Origin: Mariprofundus sp. UBA1536
GTDB lineage: Bacteria; Pseudomonadota; Zetaproteobacteria; Mariprofundales; Mariprofundaceae
Assembly: GCA_002323245.1 (NCBI GenBank)
Contig: DCPU01000001.1
Span: forward strand, 92,301 to 156,300
Reading direction: 5' to 3'
Length of the DNA stretch: 64,000 nucleotides
In this document: in pieces, positions 54,801 through 60,849 of the stretch
Numbering within the stretch: position 1 is the first letter of the stretch
Layout: each line of letters begins with the position of its first letter
Made by a program: the position numbers and the translations under genes
Notes under the pieces: model-generated
Databases searched by the model: none
What the model saw: only the letters and a program-made list of their open reading frames with translations
Told to the model about the DNA's origin: nothing

Positions 54801-56221
54801 GCAAATGCAGTGCTAGCCGCCGAAAAATTCAAGGCACTGTCAACATTTCCCTTGCGATCCGCAATGGCAATGCCGTTCGTGTTCGTACCATTGAGATTGT
54901 TGCCGCTGGCATCATTCACATTACCATCCAGCGGGGAGCGAACCAATAAACTGTTTTGCATAGAGAAATTACCCGGTCTTGGATCCAGAACCAACGAGCT
55001 GGCTGCAATCTGAGCTGGTGAGGCATTGGGATTCCATGCATCTGGCAAGCCATCCATATCGTAATCCACGGTTGCTGCGGGATCACTCGGGAACACATCC
55101 TGCAATCCGCTCAATATCGAAGATGCTGGGCCTACCGCCACAACGGTATTAAGCTGCGCACCAAGATTAACGATTTTCTGAGTTGTGTTAGAAGCTTCTG
55201 CTACCCACATAACACCATCATTACTGGTCAGAATCGGAGAGAGAGTGGAAGCGTTAACATTATTATCAAAATCACCGCTTACAATAAATGAGCCATCTCG
55301 TTGCACCGCAACATCATACATCCAGTCATTCACTGTTAAACCAGCACTTTGAGCTGTCCAAGTATTCTGTCCATTAGGACTGGAAAGAATCGTTCCTTCC
55401 CGTCCTACTGCTACATACTTTGAACCCCCTATTCCTCCCCATGCTATCCCCTGAAGTCCACCTCCCATCACCGGAGAAAGTTGTGAGCCAGACCATGTCA
55501 CGCCACCATCAGTACTCCATTCAACATATCCTGATTCTCCAGAAGTAGGGTGGTTGAATATCCCCACGGCTACAATCTCTGTGCCACTAGCTGCGACTGC
55601 GTGCAAATTATAAGTCCATCCCGTCCCCACTGTGTTGCTTAATTGGGGCGTACGTGATGTCCAAGTCACCCCATCCGGACTGGTGATAATGGTTGCAACA
55701 TATGTTCCCAAATTATACTGCACCACGTTGCGGCTTCCAACGGCGATAAATTGTAAACCATTCCAAATCACTTCATTTAGCACCAAAAAACTTGCATCTG
55801 CTGGAGTAACTGCTGCTGGTGTAGTTTGCTGTGTCCATGTCACACCATCTGTACTGGTGGCCACTCCTCCGATACCTACAGCAACAAGTTTGGTTCCATT
55901 GCTTGCCACTGAGTTAAAGTGGAGTGTTGCAAGCCCTGAAAGTATCTCATTCCACGTAATCCCATCTGCACTGGTCGCAACCGCACCGGAATTTCCAACG
56001 GCCACAAACTTGTTCACATTGCTACCTGTAAAAAACGTTGTTGCATTATATGTTCGCGTTAACGCATTGTCAGACCATACATTAGCAGCATAACCGTTCG
56101 GGATGCTCAAAACCAAAACGGCGAACAACATAAACATCAAACTCTTTATAAAGTCTGCAGTTAAACGCACGCCGCCTTCACTCTTCATAAACCCTAATCC
56201 GCTCATAGCCATAGCTCCCAT
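42884..56221 (-). CDS. Giant exported multidomain adhesin-like protein (4445 residues)
   Basis: Probable Sec signal (MLFAVLVLSIPNGYA, ~33-46). N to C: propeller-like VAVGxxG...TSxDGxxW repeats (~50-370); Asp-rich type-3 linker; LamG-like domain (~420-630); 2 DUF5011 Ig-like repeats; linker; LamG (~845-1045); 5 repeats; second propeller (~1460-1770); linkers; LamG (~1870-2075); 5 repeats; linker; LamG (~2530-2730); 5 repeats; jelly-roll-like domain (~3130-3280); one repeat; its twin (~3365-3515); cadherin-like LANDTDVDGD (~3520-3590); F5/8-like domain (~3600-3740); HYR-like domain; 7 BIG2 domains of ~87 residues to the end. No LPXTG, PEP-CTERM or autotransporter tail seen. An ATG at 56206 has better SD spacing (GGAG, 8 bases). 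Likely surface or matrix adhesin binding glycans; Ca2+ via Asp-rich linkers. Confidence 0.88.
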   Translation of the reverse strand: MGAMAMSGLGFMKSEGGVRLTADFIKSLMFMLFAVLVLSIPNGYAANVWSDNALTRTYNATTFFTGSNVNKFVAVGNSGAVATSADGITWNEILSGLATLHFNSVASNGTKLVAVGIGGVATSTDGVTWTQQTTPAAVTPADASFLVLNEVIWNGLQFIAVGSRNVVQYNLGTYVATIITSPDGVTWTSRTPQLSNTVGTGWTYNLHAVAASGTEIVAVGIFNHPTSGESGYVEWSTDGGVTWSGSQLSPVMGGGLQGIAWGGIGGSKYVAVGREGTILSSPNGQNTWTAQSAGLTVNDWMYDVAVQRDGSFIVSGDFDNNVNASTLSPILTSNDGVMWVAEASNTTQKIVNLGAQLNTVVAVGPASSILSGLQDVFPSDPAATVDYDMDGLPDAWNPNASPAQIAASSLVLDPRPGNFSMQNSLLVRSPLDGNVNDASGNNLNGTNTNGIAIADRKGNVDSALNFSAASTAFARIDNIPASKDFTVALWARSKSAAWNQLGIIASSRMANGFIMHSDQGTTGWTGGVADQAGAFQNVPQAVLADIDATWHHYAMTYDSYTNTARMFNDGVQVSANSVMTSVRSDTGVISVDLGRDFNALLNRYGDVELDEFRIYNKALSQAEVFAFGALDIQAPVMTLNGASAITIAHGGSFVDPGVTVTDNLDTGLLAKASNTVNVNAVGTYTVTYTVSDSEGNAATPITRTVHVTDQTPPTVTLNGANPDVWYLHTDYVDSGVTASDNVSGSSPRPPIYLNKIGTVDVTTPGEYTITYTLTDSAGNSTVISRTVIVADTDSDGVPDGFDAFPNDVAASVDYDMDGLPDAWNTGKTAADSTTGLVLDLRPGNPAMQNSLLAHFSLDGNLNDSKENSITAINYGGVATSDRMGNTNGAMSFPSLAYATIDQVPTTKDFTVSVWAKSPQSTWNASRNIILDNSGYGFGIYAQQGTTSLTANIYDVYAPTAIGQVTMTDIYSSWHHFAITYDSYSNTGRMFTDGVEVMSNNAMTLPDRPAAFNMYVYLGGWDGALDVDIDDLRFYNKALTQSEIISFGVIDSTAPVMTLNGNNPMTIAHGSIFTDPGVTITDIDPLVATVTGTVDIYTVGTYTLTYSVTDTSGNIAAPVTRTVHVTDQTAPVISLNGSSSITLVQGDNFLDLGTSVTDNVDVGLTSTVTYQADTGLGFMPASSVDVNVPGVYTITDTVSDAAGNAATPVTRTVTVVADLQVPVININGANPLTVPQGVAFADPGTTVVDNSATVLYATGSNTLDVNTVGTYTITYTVSDRAGNAATPVTRTVHVTDQTAPVITLNGQATMNVPKGVVFTDPGVLITENVDTGLVATVTGSVNINAVGTYTITYDVSDSAGNVATTVTRTVHVVFDQTPPVIQLNTVSGQITVSVPLGGSFSDPGSTVTDNVDTGLVATVTGTVDVNTPGVYVLYYDVTDRSGNKAAQVRRHVLVDRGTNPKGLSWYMSGYYDVNHPNIEKLAKNPTSGVIIGVGKTAFGVADQIYSTSNGSTWTLSSFANASSSFSDVIWAGSQFVAVGAAPDGSMSVAKSLNDGTSWSYFYDATKSARTAVGYISQGTYVGSLQAVGPFTNGNDIYYSSDNVTWLAGTSLDTYSANVNVNYRGMIASNSWPVAYGSIGGDATDSVWVGNGDGIFFDQSYVLSSTGQIRDMVGKDGTTTVVAVGSQGLVMTNTNYGAGNWTEMTLPDPTISLNAVTWTGSEFVAVSDNQLFASVDGVIWQKTMDFHGMNPTDIISGTNNLIIVGYSNLVVSGLNNDTDGDGVKDLHDAFPGDPAASSDIDFDGHPDAWNANATIQQISASALTLDAFPNDPAVSVDYDMDGQPDAWNAGATVAQIEVSSLSLDPLPGNAAMQSSLLVRYNLDGNINDAMVNHINGVNTNGVAIADRMGNAGGAMSFSADTYAFARIDNIPASTDFTATLWARSTSPTWNQLGILASSRVANGFIMHTEGGTSWTGYVYDNTGAGLDSAPTYAQADIYSAWHHYALSYNSVGKSTRMYVDGVQVSIRPLTNVVRNSTGTISVELAKDFGLDRYGNVELDDFRIYNKELSWSEVFAFGAGDYHAPVIALTGANPLTVAQGSSFVDPGSTVTDDVDTGLVATASGTLDMYTVGTYTLTYNASDAGGNAAAPVLRTVIVTDQTAPVISLNGANPMYVALGSSFVDPGHLVADNVDSRLTEATVTGTVDTNTLNTYTLTYNVSDAAGNAATTVTRTVIVSDQTAPVISLNGANPMTVAHGSTFADPGSSVTDNVDTGLVATVNGTVNTSALGSNTLSYNVSDTAGNVATTVTRTVNVIDQTAPDITVNGSNPVDVQSNATYVDAYATVTDNIDATIATLVGVSNVNTSVAGTYTVTYNYTDTAGNAAATVTRTVNVIADTIAPVITLNGASTISLLTGTAFTDPGTTVTDNVDTGLTATVTGTVDIYTAATYTLTYNVSDAAGNAATPVTRTVIIEDDSDGDGVLDYLDAFPLDPAASVDYDLDGKPDAWNVGATQQQINASTLTLDTLPGNAAMLSALMVHYPLDGSINDTSGNNIHGVNTNAVATADRHGNLVGAMSFTAANSTYARIDNIPASQNFTLSIWARSTAQTWNQNGVMVSSRMANGFAISPIAGTKSAQLTLYDLGGNKWDNIQYSAFNVSNWHHYTLAYDFATDAVATYVDGVLIQSNANFNSNRNSNGTISLELGRDFGLPNYGDIELDDLRIYNKMLTASEVRAYGGDDVAPVITYSGANPLYVAQNSQPVNLYPQVTDMIDTSVWQSVQTGTVDTATPGTYTLTFTATDASGNTATLDVTVIVTDNTRPVITLNGLQSMTAPQNAVFTDPGVVVTDNVDSGLTATVTGSVDTTAAIGSYFTLYYNATDAAGNQAYQVWRSVQITDGTPPTVTLNGTNPITLVQGATFSDPGATAVDDYNGNNPTVTVSGTVNTAVVGSYILTYSATDTAGNTGAATRIVDVVADTVAPNINIYQSNPFTVVQHAVFTAPSSGVSDNASSGLTATVTGAIDTSIQGTYLLTYSATDAAGNTGTTILTVNVVADTSPPVINSIIGGNPLNVAQGSVFTDPGVSARDNSGRVPTVTTAGTVDTATLGSYTLTYTATDMSGNSSSSVTRSVEVVSFASEVFPSAGNQPAGWAQSAGADYGWVVSGDNAYDGYASLRSDPAMYGMDNYTAAVEITIDTNAGNVIFAYDVDSEDYSDVLNFYIDGAQQNLTANGPPFASGQNQPWTLFNIAVIAGVHTFKWEYTKDGGATNGEDAAWIDAVMLPPAVGLNDTTAPMIDLYGSTTMTAVQNGTFTDPGVRILDNVDNGLTATVTGTVDMTTVGTYTLTYTATDAAGNSSRSLTRTVSVVSMASEVFPPAGLIPSGWGQSAGTPYATSNGANVGYSWLLDTTSASAGIASLSSDPAMYNMDDSSAAIEVSSTVSAGNITFDYLVDSEQGYDFIHFYIDDVQMLEDSGIGNAWTSVSYAVSAGTHTFKWEYVKDGSALDGMDAAWIDNVVLPPVVHPPVIGADAITVTQNQSVIFTAASLLANDTDVDGDTISLVGLGQPAHGTLVDDGNGSYTYTPNADYTGTDSIPQTITDGGLVDVYQWASSATASTEYDVAPNGWSASQVIGAPNVAAYGDERNAWTPSNTGSPEWLQVGYNTYVHATGITVYETYTNGYINKVELIDSTDVAHVVWTGTDTTQDGVIGEFVLNFPETTYLVKAVKISFSAAPNWMEIDAVQLRGRGQSGFTVQGNVNVDVLSAIDTTAPVVSAPANVTVSATGVLTPVTLGVGRATDNVDGAVTATPLFAGPFMQGTHSITWRATDAAGNVGSAVQTVIITAAATDALTLDQGATLPIGSKQTLQVKATKSDGTVSNVRLFSAWSSSNPTIATVNGSGVVVARAVGTTTISATYDGLTSTTTVTVTNPTLTGITLLPQTTTMKIGELINASAQATFSDSSVVDARAPATWTSSNSAIASVGGWGRITAIAAGTTTITADWQGVSASITVTVSPATLTSVLVSGAASMSMDQTLQMQATGVYSDTTVANVKNLAAWSSSDPTIATVNSKGLVTSFTSGTVDIYATFNGVSGFATLTVDAATLSALQLSPGISDMAVGDVQKFSVTGLMSDGSKYAYRAQDVVWSSSNPAIATVDDSGWATAVAQGSVDIYASLSSGEQASAALTVNANTLTGLQFHASTQALPVGQDYVYRVTGTYSDGSSGVLNAKQVGWSSSDPTVLSIKGSGLATGQAAGTATVTATVGGQTVSTVVTVSGTSLVSMQMKLTRTSYPQGVEQTFRVDGTFSDRSVLRLRPGDVVWSTSDAAVVQIDPRSGKATMVAAGSAIITATEANGAMSVQANITVSNATLSSLLLRPNTTTLTMGDTLKYWATGVFSDGIRIWNIGKDAVWSSSDSAVVSVNAADGIVTAIGAGSATLTATMPGGITGTLTITVN

Positions 56222-56257
56222 CTAAAGATGCCAATTGTATGCACGTTCATATGCTTG

Positions 56258-56317
56258 AACAGCCAGACATTGGTAGAATAGCAACCAATACCTTAGTGCT
56301 GGTTTTGTCAGGCTGTT
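56258..56317. promoter_or_regulatory. Inverted repeat in the giant gene / response regulator divergent promoter
   Basis: AACAGCCAGACA (56258-56269) matches the inverse of TGTCAGGCTGTT (56306-56317) at 11 of 12 positions; centres are 48 bp apart. It is a candidate binding site for the adjacent LuxR-type regulator, serving both directions. A TATAAT box (56336-56341) lies just before the regulator's ATG. Confidence 0.5.
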
Positions 56318-56345
56318 TGCTTTTTTTTTAATCCCTATAATAGTT

Positions 56346-56942
56346 ATGCACATGCAAATTCTAATCGCTGATGATCATGATTTATTCCGAGAAGGAATCC
56401 GACTGGTTCTTCAACAACTTGGTGATGTTATGATTTGCGAAGCACGTAACCGTGAACAGATTAACCTTCAACTCAGTCAAAATGCTTTGACAGACATTCT
56501 TTTGCTCGATCTGGATATGCCTGGTGTTTACAGTGCGGACAGCGTAAAAGAGATTTGCTCATCTTTTCCTAAAGTTGCTGTGATTATCATGTCTGGCAAT
56601 GACACCAGACACATCATTGAGACTTGTTTACAAGCTGGTGCCGCTGGCTTTATCCCAAAAGATTCATCCAGCGATATCATGATCTCTGCAATTCGTATCG
56701 TGTATTCTGGTGGTAAATTTATTCCATCAAAAGCCAACAGCGATTCTCACACCATACCGTTATCCCACAGGCAAAAAGAAATTTACAAGCTCATCATTGA
56801 AGGAAATACAAACAAAGACATTGCTAACACCTTAAACATCAGCGAAAGCACTGTGAAACAACATATATCAGAGCTGTTTCGAAAACTTGAAGTGAACAGC
56901 CGCGTAAAAGCCATACTCAAAGCAAAATCCATCCAAGCATAA
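56346..56942 (+). CDS. LuxR/NarL-type response regulator
   Basis: 198 residues. The receiver domain (~1-120) has acidic pair ADDHD, phospho-acceptor Asp in ILLLDLDMPG, Thr/Ser in VIIMSGND and Lys in GFIPKDSS. The LuxR HTH (~135-195) includes LSHRQKEIYKLIIEGNTNKD and STVKQHISELFRKL. The start is ATG 56346 or 56352; no Shine-Dalgarno is visible and a TATAAT box ends five bases upstream, so the mRNA may be leaderless. It overlaps the kinase gene by one base. Divergent from the giant gene, it is its most likely regulator. Confidence 0.92.
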   Translation: MHMQILIADDHDLFREGIRLVLQQLGDVMICEARNREQINLQLSQNALTDILLLDLDMPGVYSADSVKEICSSFPKVAVIIMSGNDTRHIIETCLQAGAAGFIPKDSSSDIMISAIRIVYSGGKFIPSKANSDSHTIPLSHRQKEIYKLIIEGNTNKDIANTLNISESTVKQHISELFRKLEVNSRVKAILKAKSIQA

Positions 56943-58741
56943 TGGAAACTGCGCCAAATGATATCGCTCAAAGCAGCTCGACATCTGAAGAAAGCATAGA
57001 TACACAACATCTATCTACAGTTCAGCATAATCTTGTTATAAATTTAATTGGTGGAACCTTTGGAATATTAGTCACCTGGTATATTTTCCACAACATTATG
57101 GAAAGCGAGAGCATCCATATTTGGGCATCAATGGCATTTGTCGCCATGTTTCTCCATCTTGGTATCTATTGGTCAACCAAAAGTAATTACCACACATATT
57201 CCCCAAAACAATGGAAATACATATTGGCTTTCCCGTCTTTTATGGGCGGAATAGTTTGGGGAAGCCTTGTTCTTTTTACCCCTGATATTGATGCTTACAC
57301 GCTAACAATGGTCTGCATCTTTTTTGCAATCATCGGCACAGCTTTAGGGTCCACGGGTAATAATTTATCAATATTTGTATCTTTCACTCTTCCGGTTTCT
57401 ACATTCCTTATAATTCATCTGGTTCAGTTGGGGGGACACCTATTCTTAAGCCTGGCATTTTTTGCTGCAGTTTATTTTTTTGTAACGCTCTCCCTTGCCC
57501 TCAAGTTTACACAAGTCTCGTCACAAGAACGTCTTCTATACTTAGAAAATAGAAATCTGTTACAAAAGTTGGCTGAGAAAGTTAAAATAGCTGATAAAGC
57601 CAATGAGCAGAAATCACGTTTTTTAGCATCTGCCAGCCACGACTTACGTCAGCCAATTCATGCCTTAACTATTTTTGCAGAAGCTTTAGAACAACAATTA
57701 ACCCATAGCAAGCAACATGAAATATTTGGGAAAATCCGGTTATCCATTGAGGCTACAAATAGCTTATTATCCTCATTACTTGATATATCTCGATTGGAGG
57801 CAGGTCTAGTCAAAATAGAGCTTCATTCTTTCCACCTATTCTCCGTTTTATACAAGCTTGAAGAAGAGTTCATTACTTTAGCGCATAAAAAAGGGTTGAC
57901 TTTGAAAGTTGATTCACAAGTCAAGAGTACGTCAGATGAACGCAGGGTAATCCACGATTCTGATGTTATAGTTCATTCTGACATCATTTTACTGGAAAAT
58001 ATTCTTCGAAATCTCATTTCCAATGCTATCAGGTATACAAATGAAGGGGCTATTCTCATCACCTGCGCAGCGAATGAAACAGGTTATTTAGTTCATATTC
58101 AGGATACAGGTATTGGTATTGAAAAGCACAATCTTGAAAAGATATTTGACGAATTCTATCAAGTAGATAATCCCGAACGCGACCGCAGCAAAGGTATTGG
58201 CCTTGGTTTATCCATTGTAAATAAGTTATGCCAGCTTTTAGATCTCGATTTGAAGGTCAACTCAGTGTTGGGGCAAGGAACACAAGTCGATATTCATCTT
58301 GTATCTGCGGCTCAGGCTGATGTCCCTGTGGATATTTTTGAAACAATGAATGAAATTCAAGCCACAATCCTTGTTGTTGATGATGAAACTCTCATCTTGG
58401 AAGGTATGAAAGCTATGCTGAAACCTTGGGGCTACGAAGTGCTTACAAGTCAAACGCCTGAAGATGCTATGAAACAAATCAGATCAAACAAAGAGATAGA
58501 CTTATTGCTGGTTGATTATCGCTTAAAGAATCATGACAAGGGCACAACTATAGTGCATGAGGCTCGTATAGCGTTAAATCAACCCAACTTGCCAGCAGTT
58601 ATCATTACTGGCGATACAGACCCTAAACGAATCCAAAAAATGCAAGAAGAAGACATAGAGATACTTCACAAGCCTATTAAGCCAGCACAATTACGTGGTC
58701 TTATGCAATATTTACTGACCAGAGATAGTAAATCGGATTAA
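56942..58741 (+). CDS. Hybrid sensor histidine kinase with receiver domain
   Basis: 599 residues. About six membrane helices (~28-205) form an integral sensor without a large periplasmic loop. A coiled linker leads to HisKA (~225-290; His in SASHDLRQPIHALTIFAEALE), HATPase_c (~340-460; N box ENILRNLISNAIRY, DTGIGIEKHNLEKIF, KGIGLGLSIVNKL) and a C-terminal receiver (~475-595; Asp in DLLLVDYRLK, Lys in ILHKPIKPAQL). The sensor type detects membrane, lipid-soluble or respiratory cues. Adjacent LuxR-type regulator is the presumed phospho-target. Confidence 0.92.
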   Translation: METAPNDIAQSSSTSEESIDTQHLSTVQHNLVINLIGGTFGILVTWYIFHNIMESESIHIWASMAFVAMFLHLGIYWSTKSNYHTYSPKQWKYILAFPSFMGGIVWGSLVLFTPDIDAYTLTMVCIFFAIIGTALGSTGNNLSIFVSFTLPVSTFLIIHLVQLGGHLFLSLAFFAAVYFFVTLSLALKFTQVSSQERLLYLENRNLLQKLAEKVKIADKANEQKSRFLASASHDLRQPIHALTIFAEALEQQLTHSKQHEIFGKIRLSIEATNSLLSSLLDISRLEAGLVKIELHSFHLFSVLYKLEEEFITLAHKKGLTLKVDSQVKSTSDERRVIHDSDVIVHSDIILLENILRNLISNAIRYTNEGAILITCAANETGYLVHIQDTGIGIEKHNLEKIFDEFYQVDNPERDRSKGIGLGLSIVNKLCQLLDLDLKVNSVLGQGTQVDIHLVSAAQADVPVDIFETMNEIQATILVVDDETLILEGMKAMLKPWGYEVLTSQTPEDAMKQIRSNKEIDLLLVDYRLKNHDKGTTIVHEARIALNQPNLPAVIITGDTDPKRIQKMQEEDIEILHKPIKPAQLRGLMQYLLTRDSKSD

Positions 58742-58840
58742 ACGGCACCCCCCTACTCACTCTCTTGGATAAGCTTTCATCGCCATCGAGGCACAAATGG
58801 CAGAAGAACATATTACACACCCAGTGTCATACCAACATCA

Positions 58841-59062
58841 ATGACAGACGATCAGGTGTTAAAGTTTATGAAGGAGTACAAGAAAACATTTCTGGAAGGT
58901 GATTTGGAGAAGAAGAAAGGATTGTTGCGTTCGAGTATTACGCTAGCAGTACTGGATGGTGATACCCTAAAAATAAACCCCAGTTATGTTTCCATAACTG
59001 GGGTTAGCTGGCATCCCCAAGGGGAGGAAACCCCAGTAAGAATTCGTAAGCATAAGAAATAA
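58841..59062 (+). pseudogene. Remnant of a serine site-specific recombinase C-terminus
   Basis: 73 residues in an open frame without a convincing start. MTDDQVLKFMKEYKKTFLEG, then LEKKKGLLRSSITLAVLDGD and TLKINPSY have the helix-helix-strand pattern and key residues (LLRS, VDGD-like) seen at the C-terminus of large serine recombinases. The catalytic and DNA-binding parts are missing. If right, it marks the edge of an old integrated element next to the conflict-system genes. It is interrupted by a hairpin that works as terminator for the opposite strand, so the coding call is weak. Confidence 0.4.
58965..59005 (-). terminator. Intrinsic terminator for the helicase gene
   Basis: A 13-bp perfect stem (AACCCCAGTTATG, 58976-58988; CATAACTGGGGTT, 58993-59005) with a 4-base loop. 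On the minus strand it is followed by TATTTTTAGGG. It lies about 95 bases beyond the helicase stop. Confidence 0.7.
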
Positions 59063-59099
59063 CTACAGCTTTGACGTTTACTATAAGCCAAAAGGACTA

Positions 59100-60791
59100 T
59101 CACAGTAATCGAGAAGTGGTTCCAGCTTCCTGTATTGTGTATCCCATGGCCCTGTAGCCGCCAACTCTTTTATTCCACATTCTGGAAAGCTGAGGATGGT
59201 CCAACTCAGCATAGTCATAAATGCGAACATCATCCTTATCAGCGTGATCTCTATGGAGGCGACCTGCATATTGCTGCAGAGTTCCCTTCCACGAAACCGG
59301 CATTGCCAATACCAGAGTATCCAACGCTGGATGATCGAAACCTTCTCCAATCAGTCGCCCAGTAGCCAGAAGTATTCGCGGCGCAGACTCGTTAAGGCAT
59401 TGTAATTTATTCAACACTTCTTCTCTCTGTTTCCTCGGCATCCTGCCATGAAGCAAAAAGCAGTTTGCGATATCTTCACCCAAATAGTTGCGCAGCAGCG
59501 TCAAATGGTCGGTTCGTTCTGTTAGAACCAACACCTTGCGACCTTCCCGGTAAGCAGAGGTTACATCGTTGATAACAGCACGGTTGCGGTGATCATTCTC
59601 AACCAATGCCTTGAACACATTTTGGATCGTATCTCCTTCGGGAATCACCGAAACTGGCAGGTATCGTGGCCACACTTCCAGATTGGTCGGAGCTGTTTCA
59701 GAAGCAGGAGCATTGTAATGCACCGGGCCACATTGCATGTGAATGATTGGCTGGTGACCATCTCGACGTATTGGTGTAGCCGTTAAACCCAATACGAATT
59801 TAGCCTTGGATTGTTTCATAATCGATTCGAAGGAAAATGCCGATATATGATGGCACTCATCGACAATGATCTGACCATAGGCATCCAGCAAGTCGGTGAC
59901 TTTCTCCATACGGGTTAGTGTTTGCATGACCGCGATATCGATCTTGCCTGTGATCTTCTTTTTGCCGCCGCCAATCGAACCAATACTTCCTCCTTTGGTA
60001 TCGAGAAATGTACCCAATCGCTCCTGCCATTGCTTAAGCAAATCGGTCCGGTGAACCAAGATCAGCGTGCTCACCTTTCGTTTGGCGATGAGTGCCGCAG
60101 CAATTACGGTTTTCCCAAAAGCAGTTGGAGCACACAGAACACCGGCTTCATACTTAGCCATTTCACGAACTGCTTTTTTCTGGTCTTTTCTCAAGCTGCC
60201 TACAAATCTTGCGGTAACTCTTCTCCCTGATATTCGTTCATCATGGATGACCGCCTCGATCCCGTTTTGCTCAAATAGTGTCAGCGCCGAATCCAGACAA
60301 CCACGAGGCAAGGCGATATATTGCTCGTAACTCTCAGCACAACCGATAATGCGAGGTTTATTCCATACAGACATTCGCATGGCTTGCGCCTTATAAAATT
60401 CCGGATTCTGAAATGCAGCCAGTCGCACAAGGCGATTGGCCAATGGTTGCGGTAATTCCGATTTTGCGAAATATACCTGGTTGGCCGAAACAACATTCAG
60501 CGATGAAGGCAATGCACAGGACAACGGCATCGTTGACGAATCCTGGCGCTGCCATGGCTTACCACCGTCATCCTCAGCAATAAATGCCACATCCAACGGA
60601 TGATGGCCATTACAGGTGCGTAGTAGCGCACTTTCCATCTCCTGCCTAGAGAGCCGTTTGACCGATGCAAGGTATGCCCATTGATCCGGATATGGCGTCA
60701 ATTTCTGATTGACAAAAACACTGCGTGCATGCTCGCGTGGCAGTTTCTGTAGCGGCAGGGCGATGAGGTTTCCGAACCCTCCCTTGGGCAT
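59100..60791 (-). CDS. TOTE-type conflict protein, helicase part (frameshifted off its primase)
   Basis: 563 residues from the first ATG; the frame is open further upstream to the frameshift at 60875-60879. The first ~110 residues finish the primase region. A linker (~125-200) follows, then an SF2 helicase: Walker A APTAFGKTVIAAAL, DEAH-type motif II IVDECHHIS, motif III LGLTATP, motif V LLATGRLIGEGFDHP and motif VI QYAGRLHRDHADK. No extra nuclease domain is visible at the C-terminus (ends GTTSRLL). Such primase-helicase fusions are predicted anti-invader conflict systems. Translated alone, it would lack its primase. Confidence 0.8.
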   Translation of the reverse strand: MPKGGFGNLIALPLQKLPREHARSVFVNQKLTPYPDQWAYLASVKRLSRQEMESALLRTCNGHHPLDVAFIAEDDGGKPWQRQDSSTMPLSCALPSSLNVVSANQVYFAKSELPQPLANRLVRLAAFQNPEFYKAQAMRMSVWNKPRIIGCAESYEQYIALPRGCLDSALTLFEQNGIEAVIHDERISGRRVTARFVGSLRKDQKKAVREMAKYEAGVLCAPTAFGKTVIAAALIAKRKVSTLILVHRTDLLKQWQERLGTFLDTKGGSIGSIGGGKKKITGKIDIAVMQTLTRMEKVTDLLDAYGQIIVDECHHISAFSFESIMKQSKAKFVLGLTATPIRRDGHQPIIHMQCGPVHYNAPASETAPTNLEVWPRYLPVSVIPEGDTIQNVFKALVENDHRNRAVINDVTSAYREGRKVLVLTERTDHLTLLRNYLGEDIANCFLLHGRMPRKQREEVLNKLQCLNESAPRILLATGRLIGEGFDHPALDTLVLAMPVSWKGTLQQYAGRLHRDHADKDDVRIYDYAELDHPQLSRMWNKRVGGYRAMGYTIQEAGTTSRLL

Positions 60792-60849
60792 TGCATCCTG
60801 ATTGGGAAATAGTCTGTCATAGCTTGCAAAAGAGATCTGCCTGGCTCGA

